Made by a program: the position numbers and the translations under genes. DNA of 37,089 nucleotides from a virus. Positions 6,213 to 12,891 of the stretch are shown piece after piece. The DNA lies in IMG/VR virus record IMGVR_UViG_3300017991_000037, positions 1-37,089 of that record, one strand, 5' to 3'. Each line of letters opens with the position of its first letter. Position 1 is the stretch's first letter. The notes under the pieces were generated by a model. That model was not told the DNA's origin, ran no database searches, and worked only from the letters and a program-made list of their open reading frames with translations.

Positions 6213-7161
6213 GGCTTCCCTCCTCGGCGACCTCGCCAGCTATAGCCCTCTCGCCCTTGTCCTTCTCGTCTACCTTCGACCGTAACTCGGAGATTATCTC
6301 GTCCAGCTTATCCTCCCCCAACTCCTTCGCGCTGATTACGTTGTAGCGGCGACGAAGAGCTTCGTGTATCTCGTCCTCGGTGTAGGGATTACCTGTCGTA
6401 GGATTGAGCAGTTGCTTCGAGAGGATATGAACCTGTTGGGCCTTCTTACCGATCCGTGCGACCTGCGCTGGATCAATCTGTATTTTGTCTGGGTCTTCGA
6501 CGCCCATCTCGTCGTGAGTATGTAGGCCCGCAAGCTCCCACGGAAACGCCCGACGTAACCCCTGCGACTCGGCGCACTTGGCGATCATCACTGGCCCCAT
6601 CGACTTCCACATAGCCGTGAGATCGCCGGACTTCTTTTTCTGTGCGTAATCATCCCACCGAGCGACTCCCCAAATAGGAAGCAACTGACCAGTAGACGGA
6701 TCGACATACCCTTTTCTAACTATACCTACTCTCGCGGCTGTCGGGTACGCATCCTCCTTGCTCGGTATCCAGACATCTTTCCAGCGCCCATCTTTGTCAC
6801 ACCATTCCGGCCCGATCTGTCCTAGATACTTGCCTGTCCTCTCGGCGATAAGCCGAAGCCCGTCGATGCCTACCTGCGTCACCATCTTATACTCCCAATC
6901 TCCCGACTTGCCCTGTTCTGGATTCCACTTTTCTGGATTCCATTCTCTCCTGCGGATCGAGTATATCTGCCTGAGTAGTGGATTGAGGCCTGTATGCTTG
7001 CAGACGTACAGGAACATTCTGAGTTCAAGATCAGACGCCCCTTTCGCAACTGTCCGCCTGATGAGATCAACTTCATCCCGCGAATACTGCTCTGCGATAG
7101 CTGTACTTTTCTCGGACTTCGCGGGCGGCTTTAGTTTGCTCGCCTTCTTCTCCTTCTTCAT
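6190..7161 (-). CDS. bet: Bet/RecT-family single-strand annealing protein (323 aa)
   Basis: ATG 7161 has an AAAGGAGAG SD. Residues about 45-235 carry the Bet signature: LYVCKHTGLNPLLRQIYSIR, VGIDGLRLIAERTGKYLGQ, a PIWGVARWDDY strand region and MIAKCAESQGLRRAFPWELA followed by GLHTHDEMG. Proteins of this family anneal complementary single strands and promote phage recombination. The Lys-rich N-terminus and the C-terminal helical tail (residues 245-323) are typical linker regions. The Fe-S exonuclease gene overlaps its end, forming a two-component recombination module. I use the symbol bet for the family. Confidence 0.9.
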   Translation of the reverse strand: MKKEKKASKLKPPAKSEKSTAIAEQYSRDEVDLIRRTVAKGASDLELRMFLYVCKHTGLNPLLRQIYSIRRREWNPEKWNPEQGKSGDWEYKMVTQVGIDGLRLIAERTGKYLGQIGPEWCDKDGRWKDVWIPSKEDAYPTAARVGIVRKGYVDPSTGQLLPIWGVARWDDYAQKKKSGDLTAMWKSMGPVMIAKCAESQGLRRAFPWELAGLHTHDEMGVEDPDKIQIDPAQVARIGKKAQQVHILSKQLLNPTTGNPYTEDEIHEALRRRYNVISAKELGEDKLDEIISELRSKVDEKDKGERAIAGEVAEEGSRAKAKAK

Positions 7162-7171
7162 TTTCTCTCCT

Positions 7172-7900
7172 TTAGTTTACCGCCCTTTTTGCCTCGCCGT
7201 GGAACCGCGCCTCGCCACCGCTGACCTCGCCCGTGGACTGGCCGTAGAACCGCGCCTTGCCACCGCTGACCGTGCCGGTGGACTGGCAGTAGAACCACGC
7301 CACGCCACCGCTGATCTCGCCCGTGGACTGGCCGTCGAACCGAGCCATGCCACCGCTGACCGTGCCAGCGGACTGGTTGTGGAACTGCGCCTCGCCACCG
7401 CTGATCTCGCCCGTGGACTGGCCGTAGAACCGCGCCTCGCCACCGCTGATCTCGCCCGTGGACTCGCCGTGGAACTGCGCCTCGCCACCGCTGACCTCGC
7501 CCGTGGACTGGTCGTAGAACCGCGCCTTGCCATCGCTGACTTCGCCGGTAGACCGGCCAACAAAAACCAAAAACTCGCCGTCCCGAACCTTTCTATCCCC
7601 CTTGCGTATGATATGCTCTTTCGCCCACGACTTCAACGCTCGCCTCGCCGCCACTTCGTGCTTCCCAGCCAGCCACGTGGGCCGGACTTGCTCATCCACC
7701 TTGAACTCCCACTTGCTCAGCGGCAGGGAGTAATCGCCACCAGGCGGCACTATCTCCACTCGCGCGAACGCCAGCTCATCCTTGTCCGCCGTATCATCCT
7801 TCAGTCCAGCTGAAAAAAGTATTTCATCATGGCTTGGGTCGTTTCCCATCGAAAAACATCGCCCGTCCCTACGCGCAATTCCCGACCACACCTTACACAT
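7172..7900 (-). CDS. Beta-solenoid protein with eight 15-residue repeats (242 aa)
   Basis: First large gene of the early block, at ATG 7900 behind AAGGGAGGG. Residues 1-110 form a domain I have seen in other phage and bacterial proteins of unknown function (SHDEILFSAGLKDD, then RVEIVPPGGDY, WEFKVDEQVRPTW, ALKSWAKEH). Residues 117-236 are eight perfect-length 15-mers of the type STGEVSGGEARFYGQ. The regular Val/Ile, Ala and Phe positions with Gly turns predict a beta-solenoid of one coil per repeat. Start at Met18 is possible but lacks the SD. The DNA repeat (45 bp) can expand or contract. Function unknown; solenoid proteins of phages include DNA mimics and binding scaffolds, which is only analogy here. 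Confidence 0.8.
   Translation of the reverse strand: MCKVWSGIARRDGRCFSMGNDPSHDEILFSAGLKDDTADKDELAFARVEIVPPGGDYSLPLSKWEFKVDEQVRPTWLAGKHEVAARRALKSWAKEHIIRKGDRKVRDGEFLVFVGRSTGEVSDGKARFYDQSTGEVSGGEAQFHGESTGEISGGEARFYGQSTGEISGGEAQFHNQSAGTVSGGMARFDGQSTGEISGGVAWFYCQSTGTVSGGKARFYGQSTGEVSGGEARFHGEAKRAVN
7193..7552 (-). repeat. Eight tandem 45-bp coding repeats
   Basis: Eight 45-bp units without spacers encode the STGEVSGGEARFYGQ-type repeats of the gene at 7172-7900. Copies differ by point changes (for example Glu/Thr at position 4, Gln/Glu at 15), so the array is not freshly expanded. All units keep frame and length exactly. Confidence 0.92.
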
Positions 7901-8051
7901 TTTTTCGCCCTCCCTTGTTACTTGCCGCCCTCGTGGCGGCCCAAAAACAGGCGGCGGCCGGGTATGATGACACAGGGGCCCGCTCCGATATGGAGAGGCA
8001 CAGGTGAGCCCGACCGCCGCTTTTCGTTTTTTTGAATTCCTGCGTCATCAT
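7893..8051 (-). CDS. Possible leaderless 52-aa ORF in structured leader (doubtful)
   Basis: ATG 8051 lies six bases after the -10 box of the early promoter, so a transcript starting there would be leaderless. The frame runs 52 codons (MMTQEFKKTKSGGRAHLCLS at the start) to a TAA that overlaps the ATG of the next gene. There is no SD, and the composition is odd because the DNA also forms strong inverted repeats. I list it for its exact fit to promoter and next gene; the RNA structure alone may explain the sequence. Confidence 0.22.
   Translation of the reverse strand: MMTQEFKKTKSGGRAHLCLSISERAPVSSYPAAACFWAATRAASNKGGRKNV
7924..8051 (-). ncRNA. Structured 5' leader of the early transcript, pseudoknot-type pairing
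   Basis: Three pairings are visible in the transcribed (minus) strand. Segment 8051-8039 pairs with 7976-7964 over 13 bases with one wobble. Segment 8020-8009 pairs with 7962-7951 over 12 bases with one wobble. A hairpin GCCGCC/GGCGGC with a five-base loop closes at 7940-7924. The first two pairings interlock in the order A-B-A'-B', so they form a pseudoknot or compete. The final hairpin sits just ahead of the SD of the 7900 gene. This could control early gene translation or antitermination, or be a separate RNA. The pairing is seen; the role is inference. Confidence 0.5.
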
Positions 8052-8057
8052 GCTATG

Positions 8058-8086
8058 ACTATATACCAGCGCGAGGAGCTTGTCCA
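8058..8086 (-). promoter_or_regulatory. Strong sigma70-type early promoter
   Basis: On the minus strand: -35 TGGACA (8086-8081), 17-base spacer, -10 TATAGT (8063-8058). Each box differs from consensus at one position. It stands alone between the late-operon terminator and the first early gene, so it should start the early transcript near 8051. The -35 shares the TGGAC core with the promoter at 27712-27740. Confidence 0.72.
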
Positions 8087-8103
8087 GCAAAAAATGAAAA
8101 AAA

Positions 8104-8149
8104 GCAAAAAAAATAGTGCCCGAAAAATGTACTATTTTCGGACACTATT
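8104..8149 (-). terminator. Intrinsic terminator ending the late operon
   Basis: The minus strand reads a 15-base stem (AATAGTGTCCGAAAA pairing with TTTTCGGGCACTATT, one wobble) around a short loop, followed by a run of eight T. It lies 12 bases after the stop of the last late gene and upstream of the early promoter, so it separates the two transcription blocks. Confidence 0.9.
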
Positions 8150-8160
8150 TGAACGCTTCC

Positions 8161-8544
8161 TCATAGTATCTCTGCGTGAATCCAGAGGTAGACTTTCTTT
8201 CCAGTACCATATCCGACATTAAGACCAACTGGAACTTTGAAAACCTCAAGCGGATTAGGAAGCTCCATCTTCTTTGCAAGTTCGCTCAACTTCGCACTCC
8301 CACCTATACCCCACGCGGATTGCGCCTTCTCGTCCTGCGGGATTGTCGTAATATATCCCACTGAGGGAGAGATAATATTCCAAAAGTAATAGGCGTCCCA
8401 CTTGCCACCTACGGTCTGGCCGCCTATCTCCAAAAACTCATATGCCGCAACTCCGCTCATAGAGTCCTTGACGTAATCCGTCCACTCGAACGCGAAAGCT
8501 GGCGTACTAAAAAATAACACAAGCGCGAAAAGCAACTTTTTCAT
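8161..8544 (-). CDS. Secreted protein with signal peptide, unknown function (127 aa)
   Basis: ATG 8544 overlaps the upstream TGA behind GGAGGAGG. Residues 1-18 (MKKLLFALVLFFSTPAFA) are a clean Sec signal peptide with AFA cleavage. The mature part is Gly/aromatic-rich with strand-like stretches (WDAYYFWNIISPSVGYI, VPVGLNVGYGTGKKVYLWIH), compatible with a small outer-membrane beta-barrel or periplasmic protein. It is the last gene of the late operon after the lysis genes, a place where spanins or accessory envelope proteins occur, but it has no spanin coiled coil. Function not assigned. Confidence 0.72.
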   Translation of the reverse strand: MKKLLFALVLFFSTPAFAFEWTDYVKDSMSGVAAYEFLEIGGQTVGGKWDAYYFWNIISPSVGYITTIPQDEKAQSAWGIGGSAKLSELAKKMELPNPLEVFKVPVGLNVGYGTGKKVYLWIHAEIL

Positions 8545-8771
8545 AGTCCTCCTCCATTCGTTTTATCGTCAACTTTTCCAGTTTTTTCCAACACCTTCTT
8601 ATCAAGCCATCCTTGCACAAAAATATATGCCAACCCCACGCCAGCCGCAAGACACTGTTCCCATGTGTCAAGGTTTTGGTTTTCAACTATCGTATAGATA
8701 GTCAGGCCAGCCGCCGCCAGCTTACGCGAGACAAACTTCAATGCCAAGTCAATGAGCATCTTCTTGTCCAT
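8541..8771 (-). CDS. Small membrane protein, holin candidate (76 aa)
   Basis: Starts at ATG 8771 and overlaps the transglycosylase gene end by 23 bases. Two hydrophobic stretches (about 18-31, AAAGLTIYTIVE, and 41-58, LAAGVGLAYIFVQGW) are joined by a short polar turn (NQNLDTW), with a charged tail KKVLEKTGKVDDKTNGG. Size, two membrane segments and place among muralytic genes fit a class II holin. Its last codons (GGA GGA GGA) supply the SD of the next gene. The 92-aa membrane protein at 10070 is a rival holin candidate. Confidence 0.6.
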   Translation of the reverse strand: MDKKMLIDLALKFVSRKLAAAGLTIYTIVENQNLDTWEQCLAAGVGLAYIFVQGWLDKKVLEKTGKVDDKTNGGGL

Positions 8772-9465
8772 CTTTCCTCCTTTGATTTAGGGCCACCTTT
8801 ATATTTTTGACACGCTCCATCACGTCGCCATAGAACGTGAACCTCGGATTGATACCTCGCCTGCGCAGACGAGACGCGACGCCCGATCCGCTATTATATG
8901 CTATACCAGCCCAGGCCAGCGGGAAGTCCCATCGCTTTCCGACGGGAGAATAAACATTGATATTATAAGCCGTATTAGCGTACTGCTCAACGTAAAATTC
9001 AAATTCGGTCATCATCACTTCGATATTCAACAACGGATTATATAGCGCGACATCGAACCTACGCGGCCTTGTGCGTCCAGTACGATAGCAAAAATCCTCA
9101 AAAGCATTATTCTGAATAGAACCAAGTCCGCGAGACTTCCCGCTATCGCACGTTGGCCTACTCGTCGGATTCCCCTCACTCTCTCGGTCGATAAATCCGG
9201 CCCAAAAGATAAGTCCTCGCTTCTTGATGTCGTGCTTCTGTATCCAATTCAGCCAAACCTGAAGCTCATCAAAACTCGGAGCGTATCCAGTATCAGACCA
9301 TCGCGCCTCGAGCACAAATGCCAGATCAGCTATTTTCTTCTCGGCGTCAATCCTTTGCTGTTCCAATATCTGCAACCTTCCGGTATGAGCGATAAGCAAA
9401 AGACACAAGACCGAGAATATCCAAAAAGCGGCTTTGTAAGTTATAAGCTCTTGACGTAGTTTCAT
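8749..9465 (-). CDS. Membrane-anchored lytic transglycosylase, SLT fold (238 aa)
   Basis: An N-terminal membrane helix (about residues 10-27, AAFWIFSVLCLLLIAHTG) precedes a helical linker and an SLT-type domain. The catalytic Glu is E95 in IDRESEGNP, followed by GLGSIQ (113-118) and later AYNSGSGVASR, the usual motif I, II and IV order of goose-type/SLT transglycosylases. It would cleave peptidoglycan glycan strands from the periplasmic side, anchored by the N-terminal helix. I prefer ATG 9465, which overlaps the upstream TGA and has GGGAGA; ATG 9477 adds four residues. It adjoins a GH73 enzyme. Confidence 0.8.
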   Translation of the reverse strand: MKLRQELITYKAAFWIFSVLCLLLIAHTGRLQILEQQRIDAEKKIADLAFVLEARWSDTGYAPSFDELQVWLNWIQKHDIKKRGLIFWAGFIDRESEGNPTSRPTCDSGKSRGLGSIQNNAFEDFCYRTGRTRPRRFDVALYNPLLNIEVMMTEFEFYVEQYANTAYNINVYSPVGKRWDFPLAWAGIAYNSGSGVASRLRRRGINPRFTFYGDVMERVKNIKVALNQRRKDGQEDAH

Positions 9466-10055
9466 ACTTTCTCCCATTCACCTTTTTTCTTTTCGTACAA
9501 AGCGGTTAATTTTTGGACATATTCCGGATCAGTGGCCCATTTACGAGTGCCCGAAACAAGTCCCTTGAAAAACTCGACTGGATCGGCTTTGGCTTTGAAC
9601 GCATCTGGATAAAGGCGTTCTATTAGATCAAGATAAAAAAGTATCGCCTCATCCTCGCGCTTCCAATCGCAGAATAAATCTTTGACTTTTACCGTCCACC
9701 TGCGCTCCTTGCGATTGCGTTTTTCCTTTTTTCCATCTCCGATGCTAACTTCTATACGCACGATCCGCTCAGTGTATTTTATCTCCTCGATATCCGAGAG
9801 CTTGCTATTCACAAAACGAGCAAACCTAAAATTATCAACAAATACTTCGTGCGTCGAAACAGGAACAACAACACCAGTCCACGGCTTGCGCTTCGGAACC
9901 TTGATTCCCCAGAAGTTGTTCCATCCTATTATATGTTGGAATCCTCCGGTCTCATGATAAGCGTGTGTCAGTATCGAATATGGATGGTATTCTTTCGCGT
10001 TCTTCTCGGCGGCCGCCATAAATTGTCCCATCTTTGCTTCGGCGTGAGTGAGCAT
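9462..10055 (-). CDS. Endolysin, GH73 glucosaminidase (FlgJ-like), 197 aa
   Basis: Residues 27-52 show the GH73 motif: SILTHAYHETGGF with catalytic Glu35, then NNFWGIK (46-52). Later conserved parts include FRFARF, a basic insert (KKEKRNRKERRW) and ATDPEYVQKLTALYEKK at the end, matching the closing helix of FlgJ-type N-acetylglucosaminidases. No signal peptide is seen, so release would need a holin. Starts at ATG 10055 behind AAAGGAGAG, and the stop overlaps the transglycosylase start. Confidence 0.82.
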   Translation of the reverse strand: MLTHAEAKMGQFMAAAEKNAKEYHPYSILTHAYHETGGFQHIIGWNNFWGIKVPKRKPWTGVVVPVSTHEVFVDNFRFARFVNSKLSDIEEIKYTERIVRIEVSIGDGKKEKRNRKERRWTVKVKDLFCDWKREDEAILFYLDLIERLYPDAFKAKADPVEFFKGLVSGTRKWATDPEYVQKLTALYEKKKGEWEKV

Positions 10056-10069
10056 TTTTCACTCTCCTT

Positions 10070-10348
10070 TCATTTCGGTAGACGATCTCTTAATAATGCC
10101 GTCTGTTCCTTGACAGCATCAACTTGTTGCTTTAACAGCGTACTTGTCTCTATACGAGAATCGGACAACTTTCCAAGTATAATATCTTGCCGCGAATGAT
10201 CCGCCGAAAGTGCATCAAGCTTCACGGAAACATCGCACGTTTTGTCTCTGCCATTAAATTTAGCCCTAATAGCAAAATAAGCAAACGCGCTTAATACTCC
10301 AAGCACACCTCCGGCACCAGATGAAATTCCGATAGTAATGTCCTCCAT
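10070..10348 (-). CDS. Small membrane protein with coiled coil, holin or spanin-like candidate (92 aa)
   Basis: ATG 10348 follows AAGGAGAGGA. One hydrophobic segment (about residues 8-27, SSGAGGVLGVLSAFAYFAI) is followed by a polar, helical region with heptad-like pattern (LDALSADHSRQDIILGKLSD, then TSTLLKQQVDAVKEQTALL). This single-membrane, coiled-coil layout is common in phage lysis cassettes, as one-TM holins or i-spanin-like proteins. It lies directly upstream of the endolysin. Which role applies is not decidable here. Confidence 0.6.
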   Translation of the reverse strand: MEDITIGISSGAGGVLGVLSAFAYFAIRAKFNGRDKTCDVSVKLDALSADHSRQDIILGKLSDSRIETSTLLKQQVDAVKEQTALLRDRLPK

Positions 10349-10374
10349 CTCGTCCTCTCCTTACTGCCCCTCTA

Positions 10375-10551
10375 TTACCGCATATAAATATCAATGATGT
10401 TGTCGGGATTTATTATCCTATCATCGTTGGTACTTATCATCTCATTAGCCTGTTTTGCGGAATTGATGATAGTTTTCACTTCAGCCAGAGTCTTATTTAT
10501 TATATACTTTCTTTCCTTTCCATCGATAGTCCTTACGATAAATACAGCCAT
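10375..10551 (-). CDS. Small hypothetical protein (58 aa)
   Basis: ATG 10551 has a near-perfect GGAGGTAAA SD, and the frame ends at TAA 10375. The product starts with a beta-like MAVFIVRTIDGKERKYIINK and continues with a helix (TLAEVKTIINSAKQANEMI) and a DNIIDIY end. No family is recognised. It sits between a tail-tip-type protein and the lysis genes. The strong SD and clean spacing support it as a real gene. Confidence 0.72.
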   Translation of the reverse strand: MAVFIVRTIDGKERKYIINKTLAEVKTIINSAKQANEMISTNDDRIINPDNIIDIYMR

Positions 10552-10560
10552 TTTACCTCC

Positions 10561-10896
10561 TTATGTTATTGCATATCCCCAGATAGTATAATCAACGTTG
10601 GTCGATCCACTTACGCGTTGTATTTCCACATCATTACCAGCCAAAGCCATGAGATTAGGGCAAGAACCCTCGACTCCAGCGTCTTCAGCAACGCAAAAAT
10701 TGAACGTTGGCTTACCTGTATCGACTGTAACGCGGGCAACAACTATCCCTTCGAGTTCCACTGTCCATTCTTCCGCGTTACCTCCACCATTAATAGCTAT
10801 CCCAAGAATATGCCAAGTAGTAGAAGCCGGAACGGTCTCCGTTGCATTTCCCGAAACCGTTGTTCCTTGAGCCAACACTGTCGGTGTGAATCCCAT
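10561..10896 (-). CDS. Probable virion beta-sandwich protein (111 aa)
   Basis: ATG 10896 lies behind GGGAGGTAAA. The sequence is Thr/Val/Gly-rich with alternating strands (TTVSGNATETVPASTTWHIL, EEWTVELEGIVVARVTVDTG, VDYTIWGYAIT) and two Cys (C67, C79 region) that could form a disulfide. This composition suits a small tail-tip or receptor-contact protein. It is encoded after the tail hub-type proteins. No specific family is recognised. Confidence 0.6.
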   Translation of the reverse strand: MGFTPTVLAQGTTVSGNATETVPASTTWHILGIAINGGGNAEEWTVELEGIVVARVTVDTGKPTFNFCVAEDAGVEGSCPNLMALAGNDVEIQRVSGSTNVDYTIWGYAIT

Positions 10897-10899
10897 GTT

Positions 10900-11244
10900 T
10901 TACCTCCCGTAGCATCCGAGCAAATAGACAAGCTCGCTTATAGTGAATATTCCATCTACGTCCAAATTGCCATAGACGTGCGCGTTGTTGTTCATATCAA
11001 CGTCGCCTGTTATATCGGCCCCTCCCGCACTTACTGTTAACTTACCTCCCGATGTCGTGGTGCTCGACGTTTGCATTGTCGTTGTACTTATTCCTTGCGT
11101 CGACGCCGCTCCATCAGTAATCGCCGACTTCAAATAGTTTAGATTTACGTTCATGTCAGTCATCAAGTCGGTAGATACTGGAGCGTCTACAGCAACTCTT
11201 GTATCGTCCATATTTACCCACGGAGTAATTGGAAGAACTGCCAT
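10900..11244 (-). CDS. Probable tail-tip/fibre protein (114 aa)
   Basis: ATG 11244 follows AAGGAGACAAG. The N-terminal part (MAVLPITPWVNMDDTRVAVD, then VSTDLMTDMNVNLNYL) resembles virion attachment segments. The middle is Ser/Thr/Gly-rich (STTTMQTSSTTTSGGKLTVS), followed by GADITGDVDMNNNAHVYGNL, a pattern like short beta-helical turns of trimeric tail fibres. Its place after two large tail proteins supports a distal tail role. The precise family is not recognised. Confidence 0.58.
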   Translation of the reverse strand: MAVLPITPWVNMDDTRVAVDAPVSTDLMTDMNVNLNYLKSAITDGAASTQGISTTTMQTSSTTTSGGKLTVSAGGADITGDVDMNNNAHVYGNLDVDGIFTISELVYLLGCYGR

Positions 11245-11253
11245 CTTGTCTCC

Positions 11254-12891
11254 TTACGGCGTAATATAATATCCGTCGCTCCCATCGGACATTACGCCAG
11301 TTGTCGCGTTAACCCAACGGCTTATAAAACAATAAAGTCTTTGCGTGGCACTCGCCACGTTCCAATTCGGGAAGTTAATAGGCGGCTTCGTACTCGGACT
11401 TATTGCTCCGTACTTCTTGCCGTAGCTGAACTCCGTATCTATCAGCCGGAATATCTCGCTCCCTCGAACGTAATCGAAATCAACCTTTACGGCCTCAACC
11501 ATCTTATTCGAGACGCCCATCTCTCCCCGCGTCATATCCGGTATTTTATCGCTCGTCAACCTCACTATATCCCCAGGCTCGGTTATCCTCTCGCTGAAAA
11601 ACGTCTTGGCCGTAAGCTGTGGGGCCGGGTTGGCGAACCTCTTAAAAATCCTTAAGGCGATATTGTCTATCTTCGGCTGTGATATTACTCCGGTACGCAA
11701 ACCTTTGCTCTCAATCTTCAGCGTCTTAACCTCGCTATATTTCGTCTGCGAATTAGTGTCCTCATATAGCGACCGAGATAGATATTGACCAGTTGCGAAA
11801 TCCCAGTCATAAGACAGGTCTATCTCGTTGAAAAAAAGCGTGTCCATAATCTGCCCTTGCCATACCGGAGCGCCGACAAGGTTATCATCATTAAACTCTC
11901 GTATGTCTATTGTCGGCAACGGCGGCTTGTAAACCTTAACAGATATTCTCCCTTCGTTGTCAACGATAGGATAGGCATTGATGAACCTGAATATCTCGCT
12001 TTCGAGAAACTTCTTGCCTTCCTGGGCCTCCTCGAACTCAAACTTAAACGTGATATTCCGCAACCATCTATCGCGTTCGGTTTCCATCTTTGTGATAGCA
12101 ATATCGTTTTGGTCTATCGCAAGCCCACACGAGGCGGGCAAAACGTCATGCGTTCCGTTCGTACCTAACCCCGTCGAGGTCAATATTTGTAGTGCGATGT
12201 CAATAGCGTTATTCTGTAGCACTACGAAATTGACGACCTCCGCGCTGGAGGCGTGTGTTGCCGGCGCCGTCCCGAGCTGGCCACGAGAGCATCCAGTGAA
12301 TGATGTCCCGGTCTTGCCTGTATATAATATTACCTCATTATCTATCTTGATGTAAAACTGCGTACCCGTCGCGGTTGCGAAATTAGCGGCGTTGACTACG
12401 TTAATCGTTGCGTCTCCTATACCTACGCTCAACGATGTTCTTGTAATTGCCGTCATTATATTCACCTTTGCGCTTTTCCAGAGCGTAACGAGGTTAAATC
12501 GATAGCTTACGTTATCAGATAAAAGCTGGTAGTTTAGAACCTTACCGATGAACACCTTAACGTAATCCGCCTCGTCCATATCGAGGAATCCCGTCTTAAC
12601 CGTAACTTTTCGGTTGAGTAGTGAATACTGATAGACGAGCTTCGTGATTTCTTTGTCTTTGTCTATCATCTTGAAATTAATATTGCCTATCGACGATCTA
12701 CCCTCAACCACCGTGATCTGACTTCCGGCTCCCTGGACTTCTTGGACGTAAACCTCGTAAGGCCCCGTGGCATTGACGATTTCGTGATCTGAATACCGAG
12801 TAGTTATTCCGTCGAACTCAACGATGTAGACGGGTATCTTTTCGGGCCTATCGAGATAGCGTTTATAAGTTGTGTTTATATCCTGCGTCAT
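11254..12891 (-). CDS. Large tail protein, likely tail hub/tip (545 aa)
   Basis: ATG 12891 overlaps the upstream TGA. The N-terminal half has hub-like beta sequence (KIPVYIVEFDGITTRYSDHE, then KVTVKTGFLDMDEADYVKVF). Residues about 151-222 form a small beta module (INVVNAANFATATGTQFYIK, then TSFTGCSRGQLGTAPATHAS) that I know as an inserted domain in many tail-tip proteins. The C-terminal half (QISPS-like strands, TRGEMGVSNKMVEAVKVDFD) continues as a mixed beta domain. Order after the tape measure and one other tail protein matches the distal tail/baseplate hub position in siphoviruses. Confidence 0.65.
   Translation of the reverse strand: MTQDINTTYKRYLDRPEKIPVYIVEFDGITTRYSDHEIVNATGPYEVYVQEVQGAGSQITVVEGRSSIGNINFKMIDKDKEITKLVYQYSLLNRKVTVKTGFLDMDEADYVKVFIGKVLNYQLLSDNVSYRFNLVTLWKSAKVNIMTAITRTSLSVGIGDATINVVNAANFATATGTQFYIKIDNEVILYTGKTGTSFTGCSRGQLGTAPATHASSAEVVNFVVLQNNAIDIALQILTSTGLGTNGTHDVLPASCGLAIDQNDIAITKMETERDRWLRNITFKFEFEEAQEGKKFLESEIFRFINAYPIVDNEGRISVKVYKPPLPTIDIREFNDDNLVGAPVWQGQIMDTLFFNEIDLSYDWDFATGQYLSRSLYEDTNSQTKYSEVKTLKIESKGLRTGVISQPKIDNIALRIFKRFANPAPQLTAKTFFSERITEPGDIVRLTSDKIPDMTRGEMGVSNKMVEAVKVDFDYVRGSEIFRLIDTEFSYGKKYGAISPSTKPPINFPNWNVASATQRLYCFISRWVNATTGVMSDGSDGYYITP

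Noticed and set aside
7193-7552. CRISPR-like tandem repeat
   Set aside because: Repeats abut without spacers, are 45 bp in phase with the reading frame and encode a regular peptide repeat.
6758-7813. Long plus-strand ORF (351 codons) opposite bet and the solenoid gene
   Set aside because: It is a shadow caused by the phased repeat; the opposite strand holds the Bet motifs and SD sites.
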